Shown: positions 1 through 6,710, counted from the first letter of the stretch. The stretch is DNA of 8,957 bases from Alphaproteobacteria bacterium (GCA_028293055.1 JAQGLD010000586.1:1-8957); one strand, 5' to 3'. The notes: generated by a model from the sequence alone, not told the origin. Made by a program: numbers and translations.

Positions 1-14
1 CGCTCTTCCGATCT
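1..14 (+). other. Illumina sequencing adapter remnant
   Basis: The first 14 bases, CGCTCTTCCGATCT, are identical to the 3' end of the standard Illumina TruSeq read adapter. The dnaA frame stays open through them, but the residues encoded (RSSDL) do not resemble the DnaA linker, whereas the next codons ([10 protein letters not shown]) do. This is library-preparation sequence left at a contig end. A chance match is possible in principle but unlikely at exactly the first base of the window. Confidence 0.92.
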
Positions 15-1020
15 CCGCTATCAGTTCGACAAGTTCGTCGTCGGCAAGGCGAACGAGGTCGCCTACAATGCGGCGCGCACGCTCGCCACCGCCGACAAGG
101 TGGTCTTCAACCCGCTCTTCCTCCACGGCGGCACCGGACGCGGCAAGACCCATTTGCTGCATGCCATGGGCCACGAATATCATCGCCTCAATCCGCGCGC
201 GAAGATCATCTACATGTCGGCCGAGAAGTTCACGGTCGAGTTCCTCGCAGCGCTTCGCGCCAACGACACGATCAAGTTCAAGCAGCAGCTGCGCTCGGCG
301 GACCTGCTGATGATCGACGATGTCCAGTTCATCGCGGGCAAGGAGTCGACCCAGGAAGAATTCTTCCACACGATGAACGAGATCATCTCGGCCGGACGGC
401 GCTTCGTGATCAGCTCCGATCGCGCGCCTCAGGATCTGGACGGGCTGGAGCCGCGGATCCTGTCGCGGCTGAGCTGGGGCCTGGTCGCCGACATCAACGC
501 ACCCGACCTCGAGCTTCGCCACAGCATCATCATGAAGAAGCTGGAGACGCTTCCCGATGTGGATGTGCCCGAGGATGTCGTGATGTTCCTCGCCAAGAGG
601 ATCAACTCGAACGTCCGCGAGCTGGAAGGCGCACTGAACCGCATCGCCGCTTATGCGATGATGCAGAATCGGGTGATCGACATCGAGTTCGTCACCGAAG
701 TGCTCTCCAACATCCTTCGCGCCAACCAGCGTCGCATCTCGATCGACGAGATACAGAGCAAGGTGTCCGAGCATTATCGGATCCGCAAGGCGGAGATGAC
801 CAGCGCCCGTCGCGCGCGCGAGGTCGCTCGTCCGCGCCAGGTCGCGATGTATCTGTCGAAGCAGCTGACCCCGCGGTCGCTGCCCGAGATCGGCCGGCGT
901 TTCGGCGGCCGGGATCATACGACGGTGATCCACGCCGTCCGCCAGATCGAGAAATTGCGGGCTCAGGACGCCGAGCTCGACGCCGACATCCGCCTGCTCA
1001 CCCGGCAGCTCGAAAGCTGA
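15..1020 (+). CDS. dnaA: Chromosomal replication initiator protein DnaA, 5'-truncated
   Basis: This is the replication initiator. It binds DnaA boxes at the origin, forms an ATP-dependent filament, melts DNA and helps load the DnaB helicase. About 335 C-terminal residues are present. Domains I and II and the real start lie beyond the contig end. The sequence opens with [20 protein letters not shown], the usual start of the AAA+ domain III. Walker A, GGTGRGKT, is at 127-150, with Arg where most DnaA proteins have Leu. Walker [10 protein letters not shown], begins at 304. Sensor I ([14 protein letters not shown]), a box VII region ([10 protein letters not shown]) and a sensor II region ([11 protein letters not shown]) follow in order. 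Domain IV carries the DNA-binding signature [15 protein letters not shown] near the C terminus. That domain separates it from Hda, which lacks it. The stop TGA is at 1018-1020. No dnaN follows, and I saw no DnaA-box cluster nearby. Confidence 0.97.
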
Positions 1021-1463
1021 ATCCGCTCGCCGCGGTCTCGGTCGCGGGGGCCTTTGTCTGCGGCGTGATGGTCGCGCTACAGGCGCCGACCAACGCGATG
1101 CTCGCCAAGGGGATGGGTTCGCCGGTCAACGCCGCCTTGGTCTCCTTCGCGGTCGGAACCGTCTCCCTGCTGCTGGTCGCCGCATTGCTCGGCGTGCGGC
1201 CGTCGCCGAGCGTGCTGCGCAGTCTGCCCTGGTATGCGTGGACCGGCGGTCTCTACGGCGCCACATTCGTCGCGCTGACAGCCTTCGCCGCGCCTCGGCT
1301 GGGAGTGACCTTCTTCCTCACCGTGGCGATCGCCGGACAACTTTGCCTGGCGCTGCTGGTCGATCGGTTCGGTGCGTTCGGCCTGGACCGTGTCGAATTC
1401 AGTCCGCTGCGGCTGGTCGGGGTCCTGATGGTGCTCGGCGGCGTGGTCCTGGTCCGCAAGTAA
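1017..1463 (+). CDS. YdcZ/DUF606-type small DMT-like membrane transporter
   Basis: This is a small, very hydrophobic protein with about four to five predicted membrane segments. It resembles the DMT-family DUF606 (YdcZ) proteins, whose substrates are mostly unknown. Visible features are an N-terminal helix, APTNAMLAKGMGSPVNAALVSFAVGT, then helices around LLLVAALLG, TGGLYGATFVALTAF, FFLTVAIAGQLCLALLVDRFG and a last VLMVLGGVVLVRK. The first canonical start codons, GTG 1065 and ATG 1068, fall inside the first helix. The frame is open upstream and encodes [18 protein letters not shown], which completes that helix. The extension begins at CTG 1017-1019, which overlaps the dnaA stop as CTGA and gives 148 residues, close to E. 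coli YdcZ. I chose that boundary for domain completeness; CTG is a rare start, so a gene caller would report 1065 or 1068. It converges on trpS with 16 bp between the stops. The family call is firm, the start is not. Confidence 0.8.
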   Translation: MNPLAAVSVAGAFVCGVMVALQAPTNAMLAKGMGSPVNAALVSFAVGTVSLLLVAALLGVRPSPSVLRSLPWYAWTGGLYGATFVALTAFAAPRLGVTFFLTVAIAGQLCLALLVDRFGAFGLDRVEFSPLRLVGVLMVLGGVVLVRK

Positions 1464-1479
1464 GCCAGGGACCCGGGCC

Positions 1480-2472
1480 TCAAACCTGAAGTCCGACGGC
1501 CTGCTTGGCCGCCAGCAGGGTGGGCGCGGCCAGAATCCTCGCGCGCTCGGCGCCGTCGGCAAGCGCCTGGGCGACATAGGCTCGCTCGTTGTGCATCCGG
1601 GCGAGCTGGTCTCGAATCGGCGCGAGCGTCGCCACCGCAAGGTCGGCGAGCGCGGGCTTGAAGGCTCCGAATCCCTTGCCGGCAAATTCCTCGACCACCG
1701 ATTGCGGGGTCCGGTCGGCGAGCGCCGAAAAGATGGTGACGAGATTGCGCGCTTCGGCGCGCCCTTCGAGCGCATCGAACGAGTCGGGAAGGGGCTCGGC
1801 GTCGGTCTTCGCCTTGCGGAATTTCTGGGCGATGAGCTCGTCGCTGTCGATCAGGTTGATCCGCGACATGTCCGACGGGTCGGACTTGGACATCTTCGCG
1901 CCGCCATCGCGCAGGCTCATGATTCGAGGCGCCGACTTGCTGACGAACGGCTCGGGAAGCGGAAACAGCTCGACGCCATAGTCGGTGTTGAACTTGGTCG
2001 CGATGTCGCGGGCGAGCTCGAGATGCTGCTTCTGGTCCTCTCCGACCGGGACATGGCTGGCCTTGTAGAGCAGGACGTCGGCGGCCTGGAGGACCGGATA
2101 GGTGAACAGGCCGACGCTTGCGCCTTCGCGATTCTTGCCAGCCTTGTCCTTCCACTGGGTCATTCGGTTCAGCCAGCCCATCCGGGCGGTGCCGCCGAGA
2201 ATCCAGGCGAGCTCGGAATGCGCAGGGACCCGGGCCTGGTTGAACAGGATCGACCTTTTCGGGTCGATACCGGCGGCGAGCAAGGCCGCCGCCATTTCGA
2301 TCGTGCTCGCGGCCAGCTCTGCCGGGACGACCGGCTGGGTCAGCGCGTGAAGGTCGGCGAGGAAGAACAGGCACTCGCACTGGTCCTGCATCGCGACCCA
2401 TTGCTTGATCGCGCCAAGATAGTTTCCGAGGTGCAGGTTCCCGGTGGGCTGGATGCCCGACACCACTCGCAT
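1480..2472 (-). CDS. trpS: Tryptophanyl-tRNA synthetase TrpS
   Basis: This cytoplasmic class I aminoacyl-tRNA synthetase charges tRNA-Trp with tryptophan using ATP. It has 330 residues from the chosen start, against about 334 in E. coli. The N terminus MRVVSGIQPTGNLHLGNY holds the HIGH-type signature (NLHLGNY, residues 12-18). The KMSKS loop is intact as AKMSKSDPSD, with K193-S197. The segments FNQARVPAHSELAWIL and TYPVLQAADVLLY are typical of bacterial TrpS. Two starts are possible: ATG 2478, giving MTMRVV and an ATGA overlap with the murJ stop, and ATG 2472. The GAAGGA ribosome site touches the first ATG but sits 6 nt from the second, and family members commonly begin MRVVSG, so I prefer 2472. 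It is the last gene of the secB-murJ-trpS run and is probably translationally coupled to murJ. No leader peptide or attenuator is visible. Confidence 0.97.
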   Translation of the reverse strand: MRVVSGIQPTGNLHLGNYLGAIKQWVAMQDQCECLFFLADLHALTQPVVPAELAASTIEMAAALLAAGIDPKRSILFNQARVPAHSELAWILGGTARMGWLNRMTQWKDKAGKNREGASVGLFTYPVLQAADVLLYKASHVPVGEDQKQHLELARDIATKFNTDYGVELFPLPEPFVSKSAPRIMSLRDGGAKMSKSDPSDMSRINLIDSDELIAQKFRKAKTDAEPLPDSFDALEGRAEARNLVTIFSALADRTPQSVVEEFAGKGFGAFKPALADLAVATLAPIRDQLARMHNERAYVAQALADGAERARILAAPTLLAAKQAVGLQV

Positions 2473-2474
2473 CG

Positions 2475-4067
2475 TCATTCCTTCGTTTCGACCACGCGCG
2501 CACGGCGCTTGAGCAGGACCTTGATGTCGTTCAGCGCGAAAGCGCCGGTCAGCAGGCAGGCGAGGCCATAAAGCGCGCATCCGGTGCCGACCAGCACGGT
2601 CAAGGCAAGGTAGCGCTCGACCAGATGGCCGCCGAGATAGGGGTCGAGCAATCGGTCGAGGGCGAAGATCGCGAGGCCCATCACCACCGCAGCCACGGCG
2701 AGGCGCGGCACCCGGCGCCGAAGCTGCGCATCGGCCTCGAAATGGCCGCGCTTGTGGAGGGTCCGATAGAGCATCCAGACATTGATCGTCGCGGACAGGG
2801 CGGTGGCGAGGGGCGGGCCGACATGGCCCATTCCGAACTGCTTGAGCGAGGGGATCAGGATCAGATTGCCGACGATGTTCACGCCCACCGAGATGATCGC
2901 GTAGCGCACCGGGGTGGTCATGTCGTGGCGGGCATAATAGCCTGGAGTGAGCACCTTCACGAGGACATAGGCCGGCAGACCGACCGAATAGCCCGCCAGC
3001 GCCCATGCGCAGCGGCGCGTGTCCTCGGCGCCGAAATGGCCATATTGGAAGAGGCCGCGGACGATCGGCTCGGCGGCGACGATCAACGCCACCATCGCAG
3101 GCAGGGTCAGGAACAGGGCCAGCTCCATGCCGCGATTCTGGGTGTCCATCGCCTCGGCCTCGCGCCCCTGCCCGAGCAGGCGTGATATGGTCGGAAGGAG
3201 GATAGTGCCGAGGCCGATTCCGATCATCCCGAGCGGCAGCTGGTTCAGCCTATCGGCATAATAAAGGTAGGAGAGCGAACCCGAGGCGAGCAGGCCGCCG
3301 GTCAGCGCACCCGAGACGACGAGGTTGATCTGGGCCGCGCCGGCGCCGGCTGCCGCCGGCAGGATCAGCTTCATGAGCCGCCTGACTTCGGGATCGAGTC
3401 GTGGCAGGCGGGGACGCAGCGACACTCCCGCACCCCGGCAGGCTATCGCCAGCCAGGCGAGCTGGAGGACTCCGCCGATCGGCACCGCGATCGCCTGCAC
3501 CCGTGCGGTCTCGAACGGGTCGCCGTTGAAGAAGGCGAGGGCGACGACCATCGCGATGTTGAGCAGGATCGGCGCCGCGGCATTGACCCAGAATTTGTCG
3601 AGCGAGTTGAGTATGCCGCCAAGCAACGAAGCGAGCGAGATCAGCATCAGATAGGGGATTGTGATCCGGGAGAGTTCGACCGCGAAGGCGAAATGCGATT
3701 GGCTCGCTCCGTGGAGGCCGCCCGAGATCAGCCAGGTCAGCGGCCAGGCGCCGATCAGCATCGCCGCGGTCGAGACCAGCAGGAAGGCGAACAGCACCGA
3801 CAGCGCGCGCTCGGCAAAGTCGAGCGCCGGCGCAAGCTCGCCGGTTTCGCCGACCTTGCGGTTGAACATCGGGATGAAAGCCGCCGAGAAAGCGCCTTCC
3901 GCGAACAAGGCGCGGAACATGTTGGGTAGCCGGAACGCGATGGTGAAGGCGTCCGACGCGAAGTTCGCGCCGACATAGCGGGCCTGCAGCGAATCCCGGA
4001 CGAGCGCCAGGATTCTGCTGGCAAGCGTCAGGCCGCCGACCGAGCCGAACGAGCGGACGAGCTTCAT
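2475..4067 (-). CDS. murJ: Lipid II flippase MurJ (MviN)
   Basis: This inner-membrane MOP-superfamily protein moves lipid-linked peptidoglycan precursor (lipid II) from the cytoplasmic to the periplasmic face. It has 530 residues, the normal size, and hydrophobic segments along its whole length consistent with about 14 helices. The N terminus MKLVRSFGSVGGLTLASRI is typical. R18, R24, D39 and R52 fall at the same numbers as residues reported important in E. coli MurJ, and R273 in YYADRLNQLPLG probably matches E. coli R270. FAEGAFSAAFIPMFNR is a family signature. The start ATG at 4067 has GGAAAG about 5 nt upstream. secB ends 39 nt upstream on the same strand, and the stop overlaps the first possible trpS ATG by 4 nt (ATGA), so the three genes are probably co-transcribed. 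Nothing looks broken. Confidence 0.97.
   Translation of the reverse strand: MKLVRSFGSVGGLTLASRILALVRDSLQARYVGANFASDAFTIAFRLPNMFRALFAEGAFSAAFIPMFNRKVGETGELAPALDFAERALSVLFAFLLVSTAAMLIGAWPLTWLISGGLHGASQSHFAFAVELSRITIPYLMLISLASLLGGILNSLDKFWVNAAAPILLNIAMVVALAFFNGDPFETARVQAIAVPIGGVLQLAWLAIACRGAGVSLRPRLPRLDPEVRRLMKLILPAAAGAGAAQINLVVSGALTGGLLASGSLSYLYYADRLNQLPLGMIGIGLGTILLPTISRLLGQGREAEAMDTQNRGMELALFLTLPAMVALIVAAEPIVRGLFQYGHFGAEDTRRCAWALAGYSVGLPAYVLVKVLTPGYYARHDMTTPVRYAIISVGVNIVGNLILIPSLKQFGMGHVGPPLATALSATINVWMLYRTLHKRGHFEADAQLRRRVPRLAVAAVVMGLAIFALDRLLDPYLGGHLVERYLALTVLVGTGCALYGLACLLTGAFALNDIKVLLKRRARVVETKE
2479..2484 (-). promoter_or_regulatory. trpS ribosome binding site inside the murJ 3' end
   Basis: On the minus strand GAAGGA lies within the last murJ codons (AAG GAA TGA). 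It has zero spacing to the ATG at 2478 and 6 nt to the in-frame ATG at 2472, which favours the second as the main trpS start. Its position inside murJ suggests translational coupling. Confidence 0.55.
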
Positions 4068-4106
4068 GTGCGCTTTCCGGTCACGTCAGCGCCCCCCCTG
4101 CCCGTT

Positions 4107-4616
4107 TCAGGCGAGGGTGGTGAACTCGCCGCTGCCGCCATTGCCCTCGGCTTCCTGGGCCGCACGCTGAAAATAGAGCGCGGTGAAGTCGATCGGCTCG
4201 AGCATCAGTGGCGGGAAGCCGCCGTCCTGGACGGTCTGGGCGACGATCTGCCGAGCGAAGGGGAAGAGAATCCGCGGCGCTTCGGCGAGCAGGAAGAACT
4301 GGATCTGGTCGTCCGGCACATTGCGCATGCCGATCAGGCCGGCATAGAGCAGGTCGACGACGAAGCTCGTCTGCCCGTCGGTGGTGGCGCGCACCTCGAC
4401 CCTGAGGGTGACTTCGTGGATCTCGTCGCTGAGCGCGGCCGCGCCGATGTTGAAATCGGCCTCGATCTTGGGCTGGCCCTGCCATTGGAAGACTGCCGGC
4501 GCGTTGGGGTTCTCGAACGACAGATCCTTCACATATTGGGAGATGAAGCCCACCTGCGGCGATGTGTCGTTGCCGTTCGCCTGCTGTTCGACGCCAGTGC
4601 CTTCGTCTTCGGCCAT
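4107..4616 (-). CDS. secB: Protein-export chaperone SecB
   Basis: SecB is a cytoplasmic homotetrameric chaperone that keeps preproteins unfolded and hands them to SecA for Sec-dependent export. This copy has 169 residues, slightly longer than the E. coli protein (about 155). A polar, acidic N-terminal tail (MAEDEGTGVEQQANGNDTS) precedes the conserved core, which contains QYVKDLSFENPNAP, VTLRVEVRA, FVVDLLYAGL, ILFPFARQIVAQTVQDGGFPPLML and EPIDFTALYFQR. The tail after that is short and Gly-rich (EGNGGSGEF). The ATG at 4616 has an AGGG site about 7 nt upstream. The gene is first in the minus-strand run, 39 nt before murJ, and diverges from the timA-like gene across a 161-bp spacer. A GC-rich palindrome lies in its leader. 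Confidence 0.96.
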   Translation of the reverse strand: MAEDEGTGVEQQANGNDTSPQVGFISQYVKDLSFENPNAPAVFQWQGQPKIEADFNIGAAALSDEIHEVTLRVEVRATTDGQTSFVVDLLYAGLIGMRNVPDDQIQFFLLAEAPRILFPFARQIVAQTVQDGGFPPLMLEPIDFTALYFQRAAQEAEGNGGSGEFTTLA

Positions 4617-4643
4617 GTCTTAACCCTTGGTTCAGGAGAGATT

Positions 4644-4658
4644 GGCCGCCCGGCGGCC
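4644..4658. repeat. GC-rich palindrome in the secB leader
   Basis: GGCCGCC-C-GGCGGCC is a perfect inverted repeat with 7-bp arms around one base. As RNA it would fold as a 6-bp stem with a 3-nt loop. It lies about 28 to 42 nt upstream of the secB start in the secB/timA divergent spacer. It has no T-run, so it is not an ordinary terminator. It could be an operator or a 5' UTR hairpin, or simply a product of high GC content. Confidence 0.4.
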
Positions 4659-4728
4659 GTTGGTCAGCGCGGGTAGCAGGAGCGGTGGAGGGGCGCAACA
4701 GGAGTGCGGAAACGGAACTGTTGCCCAT

Positions 4729-4757
4729 TTGAATCCTTAACGCTCAGCGCCTATGTA
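4729..4757 (+). promoter_or_regulatory. Possible sigma-70-like promoter for timA-mltA-smr
   Basis: TTGAAT (4729-4734) and TATGTA (4752-4757) are separated by exactly 17 bp and lie about 20 bp upstream of the timA-like start. The matches to consensus are partial (4/6 and 3/6). The spacing and position are what make the site plausible. Confidence 0.28.
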
Positions 4758-4777
4758 GGAAATGTGTTACGGAGATT

Positions 4778-5434
4778 GTGGTGACGGTAGAAATTGTCCT
4801 TCTGGCGATGGTGGCGCTTTTCGTAGGGCTAAGGCTCTACTCCGTGCTTGGCCGGAGGACTGGTCACGAGCAGCAGCCGATCCTTCGCCCGGCGGAGACC
4901 GCCCGCGCTCCGGAGACTGCTGCGCCGGTCGCTGAAGCCGTCCCGGAACGGCCGGAAGCCACCGGCTTCGCCTATGAGGACGGCGCCGCTTCGGGCATCC
5001 GGGCGATCATTTCGGCCGACCATGAATTCGATGTCGCCCGCTTCCTCGAAGGCGCCCAGGCGGCCTACAAGATGATCCTCGAGGCCTTCTGGAAGGGCGA
5101 GCGCGAGGCGCTTCGGCCCCTGGTCGGCGACCAGGTGATGGAGAGTTTCGAAGCTGCGATCGCCGAGCGCGACGCTGCCGGTCACCGGCTCGACAACCGG
5201 CTGGTCATGATCGAGCGCGCGGTGATCGAGGATGCCAGGCTCGATGGCAGCACCGCGAGCATCCAGGTCCGCTTCGACGCCGATATCGCGGCAGTGACTC
5301 GTGACGCCGAGGAGAATGTCGTCGCCGGGACGATGAGCGACGCCATCCCGACCCACGATGTCTGGACGTTCCGCCGCAATCTCGCCAGCCGCGACCCCAA
5401 TTGGCTGCTTGTCGAAACCGACGACGCCGGCTGA
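4778..5434 (+). CDS. Tim44/TimA-family membrane-anchored protein
   Basis: This is a 218-residue protein of the Tim44-like domain family (TimA in alphaproteobacteria), related to the matrix adaptor of the mitochondrial import motor. Its bacterial role is not well settled; proposals involve membrane-associated protein handling. Residues 1 to about 21 (VEIVLLAMVALFVGLRLYSV) form one N-terminal membrane segment followed by basic GRR. A Pro/Ala/Glu-rich linker runs to about residue 62. The Tim44-like domain follows, with FDVARFLEGAQAAYKMILEAFWKGE, LRPLVGDQVMESFEAAI, RFDADIAAVTRD and a final HDVWTFRRNLASRDPNWLLVET, all characteristic of the family. Two adjacent GTG starts exist (4778 and 4781). GGAG at 4771-4774 lies 3 and 6 nt before them, so 4781 may be the real one. 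It heads a plus-strand run with mltA and smr and diverges from secB, which fits an export or envelope role. Confidence 0.9.
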   Translation: MVTVEIVLLAMVALFVGLRLYSVLGRRTGHEQQPILRPAETARAPETAAPVAEAVPERPEATGFAYEDGAASGIRAIISADHEFDVARFLEGAQAAYKMILEAFWKGEREALRPLVGDQVMESFEAAIAERDAAGHRLDNRLVMIERAVIEDARLDGSTASIQVRFDADIAAVTRDAEENVVAGTMSDAIPTHDVWTFRRNLASRDPNWLLVETDDAG

Positions 5435-5443
5435 ACCGCCGTC

Positions 5444-5459
5444 AGGCCGTTCGCGGCCT
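5444..5459 (+). repeat. Short hairpin between the timA-like gene and mltA
   Basis: AGGCCG-TTCG-CGGCCT gives a 6-bp perfect stem with a TTCG loop, 10 nt after the timA-like stop and within the 76-bp gap before mltA. It is followed by CCCCTTAGG, not a T-run, so a Rho-independent terminator is unlikely. It could stabilise or help process the mRNA between the two genes. Confidence 0.4.
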
Positions 5460-5510
5460 CCCCTTAGGCTCGCATCCCCGCTATCGCGCCCTGATGAGCA
5501 GCGGCGAATC

Positions 5511-6710
5511 ATGATCGAAAGGCGCAGGCGCTCCGGACTGGTTGCTGCCTTCCGCCTGTTGCCGCAGTGGCTGGCCGCGCTGGTGATCCTCGGCAGCTGC
5601 GCCCAGCACGCCGTGCCGCCCGTCCAGGCTCCTCCGCCCCCCGCCAATGCCGTCGCAGCCGGGGTGACTGCCGGGCCGGACATCGCCGGGATCGATCCGG
5701 CGAGGCTCGAGCAGGCGAGACTCGCCTTCCTGACCAGCTGCCCAGCCTTGACCCGCCGGACCGATGCCAGCGGCCTGACCCGGCCCGACGACTGGGCGCG
5801 GCCCTGCGCCGACCTTGCCGCGCTTTCGGCCGACGCCAGCGCCGAGGCGCGCGCCGACCTGTTCGCGCGCGATTTCGAGCTTGTCCGAGTGGGCGACGGG
5901 TCGGCCTTCGTGACCGGCTATTACGAGCCGGAGATCGCCGGCTCTCGCACCCATGTCGCGGGCTACGATGTCCCGGTCTACGCGCTCCCACCTGATTTGG
6001 TCGAAACCGATCCTGCGGCAGCGGCGGCGGCGGGCACGCTGCGCCGTGGCCGGCTCGAGGACGGCAAGATCGTTCCCTATTACGAGCGCGCCGAGATCGA
6101 GGACGGGATCCTCGCCGATCGTGGCCTCGAAATCGCCTGGGCGGCGGATCCGGTGGCCCTGTTCTTCCTCGAGATCCAGGGGTCGGGCCGGCTGCGGCTC
6201 CCCGACGGCAATGTCATGCGGATCGGCTATGCCGGACAGAATGGCCGCGACTATGTCGGCATCGGCCGGGTGATGCGCGAGCGCGGCCTGCTCGAGCCCG
6301 GCAAGACGACCATGCAGGATCTGGTCGCCTGGCTCCACGCCCATCCCGTCGAGGGCAAGGCGCTGATGCGCGAGAACAAATCCTATGTCTTCTTCAAGGA
6401 GATCAATGGGCCGGGGCCGCTCGGGGCGCTCGGCTATCCGGTGACCGCGCGCGCGACCGTCGCAGCCGACCCGAAGTTCGTGCCGCTCGGAGCGCCGGTG
6501 CTGCTTTCGCTCGACCGGCCGGAAGCAAGCGGCATCTGGGTCGCCCAGGACACTGGCGGCGCGATCCGCGGCGCCAATCGCTTCGACACTTTCTGGGGCG
6601 CAGGCGACGAAGCGGCGCTGATCGCCGGCGGGATGCAGGGCAGGGGGCGCGCCTTCCTGTTCGTGCCGAAGGGGACGCTGGAACGGCTCAATGCGCAAGC
6701 TCAGCCCTGA
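5511..6710 (+). CDS. mltA: Membrane-bound lytic murein transglycosylase A (MltA)
   Basis: MltA cleaves the glycosidic bond between MurNAc and GlcNAc in peptidoglycan, leaving 1,6-anhydro ends, and is usually an outer-membrane lipoprotein. The frame is open from 5358, but ATG 5511 gives a sensible N terminus: a basic region (MIERRRRSG), a hydrophobic stretch (LAALVILG) and a lipobox-like LGSC with Cys30, then a Pro/Ala-rich linker. The ribosome site is weak. The MltA domain starts around SGLTRPDDWARPCADL and includes FVTGYYEPEIAGS, PYYERAEIEDG, VALFFLEIQGSGRLRLPDG and RIGYAGQNGRDY. The 3D domain holds WVAQDTGGAIRGANRFDTFWGAG, with D347 and D359. By alignment to E. coli (D297, D308), D359 is the likely catalytic acid. 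It has 399 residues, a usual length. smr starts 20 bp before its stop. Confidence 0.95.
   Translation: MIERRRRSGLVAAFRLLPQWLAALVILGSCAQHAVPPVQAPPPPANAVAAGVTAGPDIAGIDPARLEQARLAFLTSCPALTRRTDASGLTRPDDWARPCADLAALSADASAEARADLFARDFELVRVGDGSAFVTGYYEPEIAGSRTHVAGYDVPVYALPPDLVETDPAAAAAAGTLRRGRLEDGKIVPYYERAEIEDGILADRGLEIAWAADPVALFFLEIQGSGRLRLPDGNVMRIGYAGQNGRDYVGIGRVMRERGLLEPGKTTMQDLVAWLHAHPVEGKALMRENKSYVFFKEINGPGPLGALGYPVTARATVAADPKFVPLGAPVLLSLDRPEASGIWVAQDTGGAIRGANRFDTFWGAGDEAALIAGGMQGRGRAFLFVPKGTLERLNAQAQP

Larger units (their letters stand above)
4617..4777. other. Divergent intergenic region secB / timA-like
   Basis: This 161-bp spacer must hold the promoters of both the secB-murJ-trpS run (leftward) and the timA-mltA-smr run (rightward). 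It contains the palindrome at 4644-4658 and one weak rightward promoter-like pair at 4729-4757. I could not pick a convincing leftward -35/-10 pair. No coding potential of its own is evident. Confidence 0.6.

Noticed and set aside
1464..1479. CCCGGG palindrome near the convergent ydcZ-like/trpS stops as a terminator
   Set aside because: The symmetric part is too short and no T-run follows on either strand.
15..1479. Replication origin near dnaA
   Set aside because: I looked for TTATCCACA-like boxes and an AT-rich unwinding region and found neither in the part of the locus present.
1253..2503. Minus-strand open frame (416 codons) overlapping trpS in another frame, and the plus-strand frame 1591-2571
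   Set aside because: Both are low-complexity Arg-rich shadows of trpS, which has both synthetase signatures in its own frame.
2479..3006. N-terminal extension of the trpS frame to 508 residues
   Set aside because: The extra region lies inside murJ and has no synthetase similarity; TrpS proteins start at MRVVSGIQPTG and the ribosome site is at 2479-2484.
4092..4098. Run of seven C between secB and murJ as a phase-variable tract
   Set aside because: It lies in a 39-nt intergenic gap, is short, and cannot shift a reading frame; in GC-rich DNA it needs no special explanation.
4081..4728. Minus-strand frame (215 codons) overlapping secB
   Set aside because: It is a shadow of secB in another frame; SecB has all its conserved segments in the frame ending at 4107.
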